Notes: generated by a model not told the origin, from the letters alone. Counted from the stretch's first letter, positions 17,947 through 28,463 are shown. The stretch: DNA of 61,516 nt from Lachnospiraceae bacterium (GCA_015057525.1 SVEE01000013.1:1-61516); one strand, 5' to 3'. Program-made: numbers and translations.

Positions 17947-18636
17947 ATGTCAAATGTAACAGAAATCAATATAAAAAACATGTATTCCCTTGAGCACACA
18001 GCAGCTAAGGAATATCTTGAAAAGCTTACATATCCATGGGAGGCTCTTCCACACATCAAGGATTATATTCTTGAAATTGGAAAGGGACTTTCTTGTGAGG
18101 AATACAATCAGATATCAGAAAATGTTTGGATACATAAGACTGCTAAGGTGTTTGATTCTGCTTATATTGCAGGTCCTACTATAATTGGTCCTGATACAGA
18201 AGTAAGGCAGTGTGCATTTATAAGAGGCAATGCTCTTGTGGGTGCTGGATGTGTAATTGGTAACTCTACTGAATTAAAAAACGTAATTATCTTTGATAAT
18301 GTTCAGGTTCCACATTACAACTATGTTGGAGACTCCGTACTTGGTTATAAGTCTCATATGGGTGCAGGTTCCATAACATCAAATGTAAAGAGTGATAAGA
18401 CATTAGTTCATGTAAAAGGAAAATCTTATGATGGACAGGAATTTGATTTAGAGACAGGACTTAAGAAGTTTGGAGCTATGCTTGGAGACAATGTAGAGGT
18501 AGGATGTAATTCAGTTCTAAATCCAGGAACTGTGGTAGGTTCAAACAGTAATATTTATCCTTTATCGCCAGTAAGAGGATATGTGCCATCAAACAGCATA
18601 TATAAGACTGGTGGAGTTATAGCAAATAAGGAATAA
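17947..18636 (+). CDS. Left-handed beta-helix protein, GlmU C-terminal-like
   Basis: 229 residues. From about residue 65 the sequence follows the hexapeptide repeat pattern of left-handed parallel beta helices (for example WIHKTAKV, AYIAGPTIIG, ALVGAGCVIG, MLGDNVEVG, VLNPGTVVG). These resemble the acetyltransferase half of GlmU and related nucleotide-sugar acyltransferases. The first ~60 residues lack a nucleotidyltransferase domain, so it is not a complete GlmU. An acyl- or sugar-transferase role in envelope metabolism is likely but unproven. AAGGAG precedes the ATG; it starts 19 bases after topB. Confidence 0.75.
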   Translation: MSNVTEINIKNMYSLEHTAAKEYLEKLTYPWEALPHIKDYILEIGKGLSCEEYNQISENVWIHKTAKVFDSAYIAGPTIIGPDTEVRQCAFIRGNALVGAGCVIGNSTELKNVIIFDNVQVPHYNYVGDSVLGYKSHMGAGSITSNVKSDKTLVHVKGKSYDGQEFDLETGLKKFGAMLGDNVEVGCNSVLNPGTVVGSNSNIYPLSPVRGYVPSNSIYKTGGVIANKE

Positions 18637-18644
18637 TTTTTTAT

Positions 18645-18706
18645 AAATATGAATATACAACTTATAAACCTGTGTAGAGTTTATAAGAGTATATTCATAT
18701 TTTTTT
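18645..18706 (+). terminator. Long hairpin terminator between convergent genes
   Basis: AAATATGAATATAC pairs with GTATATTCATATTT, and inside it CTTATAAAC pairs with GTTTATAAG, around a 9-base loop. A T tract follows on the plus strand. It separates the plus-strand gene ending at 18636 from the minus-strand gene ending at 18716. Confidence 0.85.
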
Positions 18707-18715
18707 GAAATAAAT

Positions 18716-19189
18716 TTAGTTAACACCTGAGTTTAAGGCTTCTTGTATAGCGTTGAGTATAATTATGGTGGTGTATTGATTATCTTGGGAATATGTTAGT
18801 TGGTCTAATGTGGTAACAGTGCTTATCTGAGCATTTATTTCTGCAAGTGAAGGTTGGATGAGAGGATACATAGCTGTAACAGTTTCATCAAGGTTATAAA
18901 TATCCACGTGAGAAATAACACCTTCGTCTACAGTGACAGTGAGCTCTAATGTGGAGCCACCTAAGTTTAAGCCAGTTGAATATACTCCAGGCTTATATGT
19001 AGAAATTGTTTGTTGTACTTCTTCTGTTCCTGTACTTGTTCCAGTTGTTTTATCTGCCTCCTGCTCCGATTTTTTCGGAGAGAACATATAAAAAAGAAGC
19101 AGCACAAGCAGGACGCTTAGTATAATAAATATGCCTGTGTAGATTAGCTCTTTGGATTTCAAGACAATGATTTTGGTTTTTGATGACAT
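18716..19189 (-). CDS. Membrane-anchored FMN-bind-like protein
   Basis: About 157 residues. A short basic start (MSSKTKIIVLKSKEL) precedes one hydrophobic helix (about 17-36), a Thr/Ser/Glu-rich spacer and a domain with the pattern YKPGVYSTGLNLGGSTLELTV followed by VDEGVISHVDIYNLDE. This is the shape of FMN-binding domains found in Rnf/Nqr subunits and their lipoprotein relatives, where a Thr/Ser can carry flavin. The usual S(G/A)AT-type attachment motif is not evident, so flavin binding is uncertain. GAGGAG seven bases upstream sets ATG at 19189. The gene is divergent from addB. Confidence 0.62.
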   Translation of the reverse strand: MSSKTKIIVLKSKELIYTGIFIILSVLLVLLLFYMFSPKKSEQEADKTTGTSTGTEEVQQTISTYKPGVYSTGLNLGGSTLELTVTVDEGVISHVDIYNLDETVTAMYPLIQPSLAEINAQISTVTTLDQLTYSQDNQYTTIIILNAIQEALNSGVN

Positions 19190-19330
19190 GTTTAAGCTCC
19201 TCAATAAGATTATTACAATATATTCTTGTTGGGGAGTTTTTATGTTAGACAAATTTTATTTTACAAAATCCGTTTATCTGTACATTAAAATAATGTATAA
19301 TTGAACAAGAACATTACGTGGAGGTTTACT

Positions 19331-22300
19331 ATGTCATTACAGTTTGTCCTTGGCTCTTCGGGAGCGGGAAAATCACATTACATATATGATAAGGTTATTC
19401 AGGAATCTATGAAGAATCCAAAGACAAATTATATTTTGTTGGTTCCAGAGCAGTATTCCATGGCGTTGCAAAAAAAGATGGTAAAGCTACATCCTTATGG
19501 TGGAACTATGAATATTGATGTTATTGGATTTAACCGTCTTGCATATAGAGTTTTTGATGAACTCAACTATCATCCAAAGAAGGTTTTGGAGGATTTTGGT
19601 AAGACCATGCTTATTAGACAGGTAGCTGGAAGTGTTAGAAAGGAATTATCTGTATATGATACATGTCTTGACAAATCAGGGTTTATAGATGAGGTAAAAT
19701 CTCTTATGTCAGAAATGTATCAGTATGATATTTTCAAAGATAAATTAGAACAGGTTGTTGAAGATTTAAAAAGTAAGGATGGCAGTCAGACTTTGTACGA
19801 AAAACTGAAGGACATGCTTACTATTTTTCGTGCTTTTGAAGCTAGGATTGAGGAAGAGTATATTGTTGCAGAGCAAATAACAGGTATTCTGGCAGATATG
19901 ATAGAAAGCTCAAAGCTTATAGAAAATAGTGTTATTGTTTTAGATGGATTTACTGGATTCACACCTATCCAGATGAAGCTAGTTTCAAAGCTTATGAAAT
20001 ATGCAAAGAAGGTTTATGCCGTTTTAACCATGGATAAGCAGTATTACAGCAGAAGTAGTATTAAGGAGCATGAGCTGTTTTATCTTACCCATGAGACAAG
20101 GGAATCTCTAAGGCAGGCGGCACATGATAATGACGTATTTATTGACAATGATGTTTTTATAGAGGTTTCTGATAATTCAAGATGGACTAATAAGGGCTTA
20201 AAGCATCTAGAAAAAAATATTTTCAGATATCCCTATGATAAGTATGAGGATACATTGTGGGGGCTTAGTATTGAAGCCTATGACAATCCGAGAAATGAAC
20301 TTAGAGGTATTTCCTATGAAATAAAACGTCTTGTTATGGAGGAGGGCTATAGATATAGAGATATAGCTGTTATTACCGGAAACCTTGAGGGGGCTCAGTT
20401 TCATGTTAAGCAGGTTATGGATGACTATGAGATACCTTACTTTCTTGATGCCAACATACCTGTCAAGAATAATCCTTACATAGATTGTTTGGAGCATGCT
20501 TTGAATGTGGTTAAGGATGATTTTTCTTATGATAGCGTTTTTGCGTTTCTTAAATCAGGGATTATAGAAGAACTAACATGGGATGAAATAGAAAAAATAG
20601 AGAATTTTATATTAAAATCTGGTGTTAGAGGACTCAAATATTGGAATCAAACCTGGGAGAATGAATTCGAAGAAACAAGAAGTATCTTCATGGAAATAAT
20701 TTTGCCGTTTTATGATGCAATCAGCGGACAGGGTGCGTCTATTAATGACTATGTTGATGCAGTTAAGCTTTTGATGGAAAGATTGTCTTATAAAGATAAA
20801 ATGGAAGAGGGACTATATGACAAATTAATTCTTCTTCTGGATAAGATGTCTGAGATAATGGGAGATGAGATTGTAGAAAAAGAGGAATTCGGGGAGCTGA
20901 TGAATATAGGACTCAAGGATATATCTCTCGGAAGAATTCCAGGCACACTAGATATGGTTATTGTAGGAGACATCACAAGAACCAGACTTGATGATATTAA
21001 GGTTCTTTTTGTTATGGGTGTTAATGATGGAATAATACCTAAGAAGACACAAGGGGCACAAATAATAAATGACAGAGAAAAAGATATACTGCAGGAAATG
21101 GGCTTTTCTATGGCACCAACAGATAAGAAAAATTCCTTTATTGAACAGTTTTACCTTTATCTTAATATGACTAAGCCATCAGACAGATTGTGTATATCTT
21201 ATACAGCTCTTGGCAATGACAATGAGCCTATGCGTCCGTCATATCTTATTAACAGAATTAAAAATATATTCCCTCAGCTTGAAGAAAAGAAGATGGGAGA
21301 GGATGCAATAGAGGCTGCAACTCTCAAGTCAGGTAAAGAGGTTTTGATATCTGGAATGCAGGAGTTTATGTCAGGTGACATGAGTAACTTTGCCCGCACT
21401 ATAGCTATGTACAAATATTATTTCCAAAAGGGCGAGGATGATTTCTTGGATTTTGTTATTTCTGCCATGAAGTATGACAACTTACCAAATAATCTTTCTA
21501 AGGATGTTGCAGATTTAATAAAGCTTAGACTTATGTCTCAGTCGGTTTCTAGATTAGAAAAATATGCTGGCTGTGCATATTCATATTTCTTACAGTATAC
21601 TCTTGGTCTTAGGGAGAGAAGTGTTAAGGCATTAGACAATAGAAATATTGGAAATATTCTCCACTCTGCAATGGAAAGACTGTATAGACATGTTCATGAT
21701 AATTTAAACAATGACTGGTCAGCTATTTCATCAAGTGAAAGAGATGAACTCATCACTGGATTTGTTAACTATGCCTTTGAAAATGAATATTCAGGTCAAA
21801 TCATAGAAGAGGGCCGATATGATTACATCAAAAATATGCTCGTAAGAATAGGAAAAAGAACAGCTAAGGCTCTGTGTAATATAAGTGCATCTACTAATTT
21901 AAAGCCTGAATTTTTCGAGCATAGATTCCATAAAAATGTTTATGTTGAAAACGGTGATTTCGATATGAAACTTACAGGAATAGTAGATAGAGGAGATGTA
22001 TATTATTCAGATGAAGATAAATCTCTTAAACTTAGAATTATTGATTACAAATCAGGTAGTAATGAGTTCAAAATAAATCAGTTGTATGAGGGATTACAGC
22101 TACAGCTTTCTGTTTATATGAGTATTATGCTTGAGCTTGCTAAGGATAAGTATTCAGGCAAGGGAGAGTATGACGTAGTTCCAGAGGGAATGTATTATTA
22201 CCAGATGAAGGATCCTTACATTGAGGCTGTAAATATTGATGATGCTGAGAAAAAGAGAGACAAGGAATTAAAGTTAAAAGGTCTTGAAAATACAGATAAA

Positions 22301-22555
22301 GAAACTTTTGATGCTGTAATTGAGTATGCTATGCATAAAGCTAAAAACCTTGCCACAGAGATTGTAGAAGGTAATATTAGCAAAAATCCTGTGGTTAAGG
22401 ATAAGGGTAGCGTGTGTGATTACTGTATATATTCAGATGTTTGTAGGTTTGATGCAAAGTATGGAAAGAACAAGTATCACTATCTAAGATACAAGGACAG
22501 CGAAAAGGAAGCTGTTATGACCAAAATAAAAGAAGAACTGGGAGGAAAAAGCTAA
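19331..22555 (+). CDS. addB: AddB, helicase/nuclease subunit of AddAB
   Basis: 1074 residues. With AddA it forms the Gram-positive counterpart of RecBCD, resecting double-strand breaks for RecA loading. The N-terminal Walker A GSSGAGKS is at about residues 8-15. The C-terminal nuclease segment includes IVDRGD and IIDYKSGS, and the iron-sulphur cluster cysteines are seen in GCAYS near residue 755 and CDYCIYSDVC near 1040. TGGAGG precedes ATG 19331; an upstream TTG at 19301 lacks a site. Its stop overlaps the addA start by one base, so the two are translationally coupled. Confidence 0.94.
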   Translation: MSLQFVLGSSGAGKSHYIYDKVIQESMKNPKTNYILLVPEQYSMALQKKMVKLHPYGGTMNIDVIGFNRLAYRVFDELNYHPKKVLEDFGKTMLIRQVAGSVRKELSVYDTCLDKSGFIDEVKSLMSEMYQYDIFKDKLEQVVEDLKSKDGSQTLYEKLKDMLTIFRAFEARIEEEYIVAEQITGILADMIESSKLIENSVIVLDGFTGFTPIQMKLVSKLMKYAKKVYAVLTMDKQYYSRSSIKEHELFYLTHETRESLRQAAHDNDVFIDNDVFIEVSDNSRWTNKGLKHLEKNIFRYPYDKYEDTLWGLSIEAYDNPRNELRGISYEIKRLVMEEGYRYRDIAVITGNLEGAQFHVKQVMDDYEIPYFLDANIPVKNNPYIDCLEHALNVVKDDFSYDSVFAFLKSGIIEELTWDEIEKIENFILKSGVRGLKYWNQTWENEFEETRSIFMEIILPFYDAISGQGASINDYVDAVKLLMERLSYKDKMEEGLYDKLILLLDKMSEIMGDEIVEKEEFGELMNIGLKDISLGRIPGTLDMVIVGDITRTRLDDIKVLFVMGVNDGIIPKKTQGAQIINDREKDILQEMGFSMAPTDKKNSFIEQFYLYLNMTKPSDRLCISYTALGNDNEPMRPSYLINRIKNIFPQLEEKKMGEDAIEAATLKSGKEVLISGMQEFMSGDMSNFARTIAMYKYYFQKGEDDFLDFVISAMKYDNLPNNLSKDVADLIKLRLMSQSVSRLEKYAGCAYSYFLQYTLGLRERSVKALDNRNIGNILHSAMERLYRHVHDNLNNDWSAISSSERDELITGFVNYAFENEYSGQIIEEGRYDYIKNMLVRIGKRTAKALCNISASTNLKPEFFEHRFHKNVYVENGDFDMKLTGIVDRGDVYYSDEDKSLKLRIIDYKSGSNEFKINQLYEGLQLQLSVYMSIMLELAKDKYSGKGEYDVVPEGMYYYQMKDPYIEAVNIDDAEKKRDKELKLKGLENTDKETFDAVIEYAMHKAKNLATEIVEGNISKNPVVKDKGSVCDYCIYSDVCRFDAKYGKNKYHYLRYKDSEKEAVMTKIKEELGGKS

Positions 22556-25500
22556 TGGCAGAATTGAAGCTTACTGCAGAACAAAAACGCATAAGAGATT
22601 TAAGAAATTCTAATATTTTGGTTTCAGCTGCTGCAGGCTCTGGAAAGACTGCCGTGTTGGTAGAAAGAATTATATCCCAGATAATGGATAAGGATAATCC
22701 TAAGGATGTTGATAGGTTTTTGGTTGTAACATTTACAAAGGCGGCAGCAGCTCAGATGAGGGAGAAAATATCTAACAAGATTTCAGCTTTGTTAGAGGAA
22801 AAGCCAGACGACCAACATCTGATTAAGCAGATTACGCTTTTAAATAGAGCAGATATTACCACTATAGACAGCTTTTGTCTTAAGATTGTAAAAGAAAATT
22901 TCAGTACCCTGGATATTGATTCATCATTTTCAATTGGTGATAGTGGAATGATGGAGTTAATGAAGAGCGATGTTATTGATGCTTTGTTTGAAAAAAAATA
23001 TAAAGAAGCAGTGGCTATAAAAAAAGAGGTAAGCTTCTTTGATTTGGTGGATATTTTCTGCAACGACAAAGAAGATACACATTTGAAGGATGAAATATTA
23101 AAGGTATATAATGTGGCATCAAGCTATCCTATGCCACATAAGTGGTTAATTAATGCTAAGGAAGCTCTTCAGGTGAAAGAGGAAGCGGATGTTTTAATGC
23201 TTCCTTGGTTAAGTAGGGTATGTGAAATAATAAAAAATAAAGCTGGTGCTGCTATTGGACAGGTTAAAATCGCAAGAGAGGTATGTATGCTCTCGGGTGG
23301 ACCTGATAAGAATATTGAAATTGCTGATGATGACGAAAGACAGTTTAATAATATTTTAGAGGCGGACTCCTATGAGGCTTTGCAAAATGCTTTGGATATA
23401 AAATTCGCCAGATTAAAGGTGTGCAAGGGAGATGCATACAATGAAGAGTATGTGGAAGAATTTAAGACTCTGAGAAATGCGTACAAAAATATTGCTAAAG
23501 AGCTTGCAAACTTTAAGGTGTCAGCACAGGATATTGATGAACAACTCCAGCATATGAGTAAATACTTAATACCTCTCATTGAACTTGTGGAAGAGTTCAG
23601 CTGTGAATTTATGAAGATGAAAAAAGCAAGACGTCTTATGGAATTTGCAGATATAGAACATATGGCATATGAGCTGGTATGTAAGGGATATGATGAAAAT
23701 AATCAGGCTATTCCAACGGCTATAGGTGAAAGCATTGCTGAAAGATATGATGAAATATATATTGATGAATATCAGGACAGTAATTATTTACAAGAGGATA
23801 TTCTTACAGCGGTGTCAGGAATAAGCAAGGGAATTTATAATATGTTTATGGTTGGTGATGTAAAGCAAAGCATATACAAATTCCGAATGGCGAGACCAGA
23901 TTTATTTATTAAAAAATATGATAGATTTTCAGAGGATGGTAATGAGGTTAAAATTGAGCTTAAGAATAATTTCCGTTCTAGAAAAATGGTTCTTGATACA
24001 GCCAATTTCTTTTTCTATCAGTTGATGGGAAAAGATTTAGGTGGAATTATGTATGATGATAAAATAGCTCTTGTTGCATCTGATAAGTATAAGGAATATG
24101 ATACTCTTGTTGATGATGACAAAATAAGGGCTACTTTGGAGTCAAAAACTGAGATACTCATAGCTGAGGCTAAAATCTCTGAGGAAGGTCAAGATGAATC
24201 TTTGACTGACGAACAAAAAAACATGGCAAAGCTTCAGCTTGAGGCAGCCATGATATCAGATAGAATAAAGAAACTGGTATCTAATGATAATCCACAGTAT
24301 GTATATGATGAGAACAAAAAGAAATTTAGAAAAGCACAGTACAAGGATATTGTAATACTTTCAAGAAGTATAAAGGGCTTTGGAGATATTGTGTTTAACA
24401 CACTTATGGCTGATGGTATTCCGGCTTATATTGAGGACCCTAAGGGATATTTTGATGCTACGGAGATAAAGGTTATTTTATCATTTTTATCTATAATTGA
24501 TAATTCATACCAGGATATTCCGTTGGCAGCAGTCTTGCTATCTCCTATGGCAGGGCTAAATGAGAACCATTTGGCTGTTATCTGTAATTATGTCACAAAG
24601 AATTATAAGGACAAGCTTACAGTTTACGAGCAATGCCAGCTTTACTGTGAGGAATTTGATGATGACATAGCCCGTAAGTTAAAAAAGTTTATGGGTATAC
24701 TTGATGAGTTAAAAGAAATCAAGGCTAATATATCTATATCTGAGCTTATATGGAAGATGCTTGATATGACAGGCTATTATTTGTATGCATCTGCGATGCC
24801 ACAGGGAAATAAAAGAAAGGCTAACATTAACATGCTTTTGGAAAAGGCAACTGCCTTCGAAAATGGTGCATATAAAGGTTTGTTTAATTTCTTGAGATAC
24901 ATTGAAAGAATGAAGATAAATGATGTGGATTTTGGCGAGGCAAATATTTTATCTGATGACGACGATGTGGTGCGTATAATCAGTATGCATAAAAGTAAAG
25001 GCCTTGAGTATCCTATTGTTTTTGTTAGTGGTCTAGGCAGACAATTCAATTCTCAGGATGTTAAAAACAACTTGATTGTTCACAGTGATTATTATCTGGC
25101 ATCAATGTTGATGGATAATGAAAACAGAATTAAGAAAAATTCTTTGATACGAGAGTGCTTTAAAAATATTATAAAGACGGAAAGTATTTCTGAAGAGTTT
25201 AGAGTTTTATATGTTGCCATGACAAGAGCCAAAGAAAAAATGATTCTCACAGGTTGCGAAAATGATATAGATAAGATTTATAAATCCATGGAGAGTGTTA
25301 GTTCCTGTACAGATGATTTGTTGCCATATGATATAAGGCTTAATCAAAAAAGCTTTATGCGATGGATTATGGCGGCTACATTGAGAGAAAATCTAGTTGT
25401 TGGCAATGTAAGATGCGAAGATGTTATAGAAAAAAGAGTATTTTCATATGAAGATATAGTTTCTTCTATGGGAGAAAAAGCTGTATCTAAAGGAATGGAT

Positions 25501-26316
25501 ATTGAGGATATTAAGAGCAAAGCCACTTTGGAGGATGGATTATTGTATGAGGTTTTGAAAAATACCTTTGATTACAAATATCCATATGAAGAGTTAACAA
25601 AGATAAAGAGCAAAATGTCTATTTCTGAGATAAAGAGAATGAAGGCTCATGATGGAGTAGAATATGAAATTATAGAGGAAAGCCAGCTTAAACAGATTGA
25701 GAAAGTCAGCGAAGATATTATCAAAAAGGATAAGGGAAAGCTTTCCGGTTCAGAGAGGGGTACAATAGTTCATAAGTTTATGGAACTACTTCCTTTTAAG
25801 AATTTCAAAGCTTATGTATCTGATGGTAAAATAGATTATAATGGAATAAGAGACTACATTAAATCTTTAAGAGATGAGATGTTGGCTAATAATATATTTG
25901 ACCAAAGGCAGATTCAGGCTATTGATGATTATAAAATATGTAAAATGCTCACCTCTAATCTTGGGTTAAAAATGATAGATGCAGATGCAAGAGAAGAATT
26001 ATTTAAGGAACAACAATTTTCTATTGGTATTCCTGTAACTGAAATATATACAGATATATTTTGCGATACTGATGCAAATGCAAGAAAAGAGGATGATGTA
26101 GTAATTGTTCAAGGTATTATTGATGCTTATTTTTATGACGGGGAACAAATAGTACTTATGGACTATAAGACAGATTTTACTACGGAGGAGAAGCTGGTTG
26201 GAATGTATAAAGCCCAGCTTGACTATTATGGCATGACTTTGGAGAAACTGACAAATAAAAAGGTGTCGGATAGGATAATATATTCTTTCCATTTAAATAC
26301 TGAAATAAAATTATAA
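22555..26316 (+). CDS. addA: AddA, helicase/nuclease subunit of AddAB
   Basis: 1253 residues, the full family size. It is a UvrD-type 3'-5' helicase fused to a RecB-family nuclease. The Walker A is AAAGSGKTA (about 26-34), the DExx box is IDEYQDSN (about 402-409), motif IV is KNNFRSR, and motif V/VI segments HKSKGLEYPIVF and RVLYVAMTRAKEK are present. The nuclease motif VLMDYKTDF lies near residue 1200. GGAGG inside the end of addB serves as its ribosome site. No frameshift or truncation is evident. Confidence 0.96.
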   Translation: MAELKLTAEQKRIRDLRNSNILVSAAAGSGKTAVLVERIISQIMDKDNPKDVDRFLVVTFTKAAAAQMREKISNKISALLEEKPDDQHLIKQITLLNRADITTIDSFCLKIVKENFSTLDIDSSFSIGDSGMMELMKSDVIDALFEKKYKEAVAIKKEVSFFDLVDIFCNDKEDTHLKDEILKVYNVASSYPMPHKWLINAKEALQVKEEADVLMLPWLSRVCEIIKNKAGAAIGQVKIAREVCMLSGGPDKNIEIADDDERQFNNILEADSYEALQNALDIKFARLKVCKGDAYNEEYVEEFKTLRNAYKNIAKELANFKVSAQDIDEQLQHMSKYLIPLIELVEEFSCEFMKMKKARRLMEFADIEHMAYELVCKGYDENNQAIPTAIGESIAERYDEIYIDEYQDSNYLQEDILTAVSGISKGIYNMFMVGDVKQSIYKFRMARPDLFIKKYDRFSEDGNEVKIELKNNFRSRKMVLDTANFFFYQLMGKDLGGIMYDDKIALVASDKYKEYDTLVDDDKIRATLESKTEILIAEAKISEEGQDESLTDEQKNMAKLQLEAAMISDRIKKLVSNDNPQYVYDENKKKFRKAQYKDIVILSRSIKGFGDIVFNTLMADGIPAYIEDPKGYFDATEIKVILSFLSIIDNSYQDIPLAAVLLSPMAGLNENHLAVICNYVTKNYKDKLTVYEQCQLYCEEFDDDIARKLKKFMGILDELKEIKANISISELIWKMLDMTGYYLYASAMPQGNKRKANINMLLEKATAFENGAYKGLFNFLRYIERMKINDVDFGEANILSDDDDVVRIISMHKSKGLEYPIVFVSGLGRQFNSQDVKNNLIVHSDYYLASMLMDNENRIKKNSLIRECFKNIIKTESISEEFRVLYVAMTRAKEKMILTGCENDIDKIYKSMESVSSCTDDLLPYDIRLNQKSFMRWIMAATLRENLVVGNVRCEDVIEKRVFSYEDIVSSMGEKAVSKGMDIEDIKSKATLEDGLLYEVLKNTFDYKYPYEELTKIKSKMSISEIKRMKAHDGVEYEIIEESQLKQIEKVSEDIIKKDKGKLSGSERGTIVHKFMELLPFKNFKAYVSDGKIDYNGIRDYIKSLRDEMLANNIFDQRQIQAIDDYKICKMLTSNLGLKMIDADAREELFKEQQFSIGIPVTEIYTDIFCDTDANARKEDDVVIVQGIIDAYFYDGEQIVLMDYKTDFTTEEKLVGMYKAQLDYYGMTLEKLTNKKVSDRIIYSFHLNTEIKL

Positions 26317-26407
26317 ATCTATTTTATTATAAGCATTGATATAATCGAAAAGATATATTAAAATAAGCAAATGTCAGTTTTGAAATAATGTAGAAAGGAA
26401 GATTTTT

Positions 26408-26902
26408 ATGTCAAGAACTGAAAAAGAAACAGAAGGATTAACTTTGCTTGGTAATCAGAAGGTACAGTATCCATCAGATTATTCGTATGATTTGCTTGAG
26501 ACTTTTGTAAACAAGCATCAGGATAATGATTATTTTGTTAAATTTAATTGTCCTGAATTTACAAGTCTTTGTCCTATAACAGGACAGCCTGATTTTGCAA
26601 CTATATACATTTCCTATGTGCCAGATGTTCTTATGGTTGAGAGTAAGTCATTGAAATTATATTTATTTAGTTTTAGAAATCATGGAGACTTTCATGAGGA
26701 TTGTGTAAATATTATCATGAAGGATTTAATTAAGCTTATGTCTCCAAAATATATTGAGGTTTGGGGTAAATTTACACCAAGAGGAGGTATTTCCATTGAT
26801 CCGTATTGCAATTATGGTAAGCCAGGAACAGCTTGGGAGAAGGTTGCTTTTGACAGATTGGCTAATCATGATATGTATCCGGAGAAGGTGGATAACAGAT
26901 AA
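26408..26902 (+). CDS. queF: 7-cyano-7-deazaguanine reductase (QueF)
   Basis: 164 residues, the short unimodular form. It reduces preQ0 to preQ1 with NADPH on the way to queuosine in tRNA. The active-site Cys is in [10 protein letters not shown], the QueF signature with Glu is [21 protein letters not shown], and the C-terminal [11 protein letters not shown] is conserved. A TGATATAAT extended -10 box lies upstream at 26337-26345, but no clear -35 and no preQ1 riboswitch is visible in the 91-base gap. It precedes folC by two bases. The other queuosine genes are not in the window. Confidence 0.95.
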   Translation: MSRTEKETEGLTLLGNQKVQYPSDYSYDLLETFVNKHQDNDYFVKFNCPEFTSLCPITGQPDFATIYISYVPDVLMVESKSLKLYLFSFRNHGDFHEDCVNIIMKDLIKLMSPKYIEVWGKFTPRGGISIDPYCNYGKPGTAWEKVAFDRLANHDMYPEKVDNR

Positions 26903-26904
26903 TT

Positions 26905-28269
26905 ATGAATTATAATGAAGCGGTGAAATATGTTTGTGACATTCCTAAGTTTGGGGTAACCGTTGATGGAAGAAATAAATCTGGTAATGATAATCTTTCC
27001 TATGTTATGGAAAAATTAGGAAATCCACATCAGAAGATAAAATCAATCCATATAGCGGGCACAAATGGTAAGGGATCTACAGCACAGTTTGTCAGCGGAA
27101 TACTTAATGCATCAGGTTATAAAACTGGTATTTTTACATCGCCACATCTTGTAAAAATAAACGAGCGTATAGCAATCAATTATATTGATAGAGAAGAAAG
27201 CATCCTAATAAAAGATATGATTTCTGATGATGATTTTACAGAATGTTTTAACAAGGTATTACATGCTGTAGAGGAGTCTGTTAAGGAAGAGAAGATGCAT
27301 CTTTCTTTCTTTGAATTTGTGTTTGCTATGGCAGCAGTGTATTTTGCAGAAAAAAAACCGGATTATGTAATATATGAGACTGGTCTTGGCGGCAGGCTGG
27401 ATGCTACCAATATAATTAATCCGGAGATAACAGCAATTACATCTATAGGGTTTGATCACACGGCATATCTTGGTAATACTATTGAAGAGATTGCGGGAGA
27501 AAAGGCTGGAATTATTAAGGCTAACGTGCCTGTTGTTTTTAACACAGGTGACATAGATGCTGACTATGTAATTGAAAGGGTAGCAACAAAGCTTCAGGCA
27601 GAAGCAATAAATGTCGCAAAAAACAGATATATAATAAACGAAATAACAGATAAAACCATTGATTTTTCAATACACAATAGTTATTATAAATACGATAATC
27701 TTATTATTAATACCAAGGCTTCTTATCAGGTAGATAACGCAACTACGGCAGTTGTTCTTTGCAATAAGCTTCTTCAGAAGAAAGAGGGCATTGATGAGAA
27801 TATAGTAAGAGAAGGGTTAGAGCTTTTTTCTTGGCCGGGACGCATGGAGCGAATCCATGACAATGTAATACTTGATGGAGCTCACAATGTTGACGCTATT
27901 AATAGATTTATTGAAAGTGTTGAACTTGGTTATACAGAATCAGGTAAAATTAATCTTCTTTTTGCGGTTGCAGGAGATAAGGATTATGAGCCTATGATTC
28001 AGTTGTTGTGTGAGAAACTGCCACTTAATAAGGTGTATATTACATCTATAAACTCTATGCGAGGTATTTCCTCTGAGTATATTGCAGCTTTGTTTAAACT
28101 GTATTTAAGTAAAAACAGAGAGCAGGGCAGTTACAGTGTTGAAAGCAACGATGATATAAAAGCTATATATGAACAGGCCTATGGTGCGGTTAAATATACG
28201 CAGGATATGCTTTTTTGTGTCGGCTCGCTCTATCTTATTGGAAGTATTAAGGAGATAGATAAGGGTTGA
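26905..28269 (+). CDS. folC: Folylpolyglutamate/dihydrofolate synthase
   Basis: 454 residues. It adds glutamate to folates (and possibly to dihydropteroate). The P-loop is HIAGTNGKGST (about residues 50-60), followed by TSPHLVKINERI, YETGLGGRLDATN, GFDHTAYLGNTIEEIAGEKAGI and the C-terminal ILDGAHN. All belong to the Mur-ligase-like FolC family. It starts two bases after queF with only a weak ribosome site, so it probably relies on coupling. Confidence 0.94.
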   Translation: MNYNEAVKYVCDIPKFGVTVDGRNKSGNDNLSYVMEKLGNPHQKIKSIHIAGTNGKGSTAQFVSGILNASGYKTGIFTSPHLVKINERIAINYIDREESILIKDMISDDDFTECFNKVLHAVEESVKEEKMHLSFFEFVFAMAAVYFAEKKPDYVIYETGLGGRLDATNIINPEITAITSIGFDHTAYLGNTIEEIAGEKAGIIKANVPVVFNTGDIDADYVIERVATKLQAEAINVAKNRYIINEITDKTIDFSIHNSYYKYDNLIINTKASYQVDNATTAVVLCNKLLQKKEGIDENIVREGLELFSWPGRMERIHDNVILDGAHNVDAINRFIESVELGYTESGKINLLFAVAGDKDYEPMIQLLCEKLPLNKVYITSINSMRGISSEYIAALFKLYLSKNREQGSYSVESNDDIKAIYEQAYGAVKYTQDMLFCVGSLYLIGSIKEIDKG

Positions 28270-28282
28270 TAAGGAGGATAAA

Positions 28283-28462
28283 ATGATTAATTTCGAAGAA
28301 GAACTTAAGAGGTTTCAACCTATTCCAGAAGTGAATCAGGCTGAGGAAGCAATATACAACAATGATTTGCGTGACATAAGTGATATTGTGATGCAGGTTT
28401 CAGAAGAAATAAGAGCTTCCTATGAGCAAAATCAAAAAACAGCAGGAAGGATGTTAAGATAG
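28283..28462 (+). CDS. Small 59-residue helical protein, unknown
   Basis: ATG 28283 has an ideal AAGGAGG-type site at 28271-28277 and the frame stays open to TAG 28460. The 59-residue product (MINFEEELKRFQP start) is charged, predicted mostly helical, and has no membrane segment. It fills the gap between folC (14 bases upstream) and the next gene (one base downstream), which supports it being real and co-transcribed. No function can be assigned. Confidence 0.7.
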   Translation: MINFEEELKRFQPIPEVNQAEEAIYNNDLRDISDIVMQVSEEIRASYEQNQKTAGRMLR

Positions 28463-28463
28463 T

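Noticed and set aside
26317-26407. preQ1 riboswitch before queF
   Set aside because: I looked for the short hairpin with its A-rich tail and a sequestered ribosome site, and found neither.
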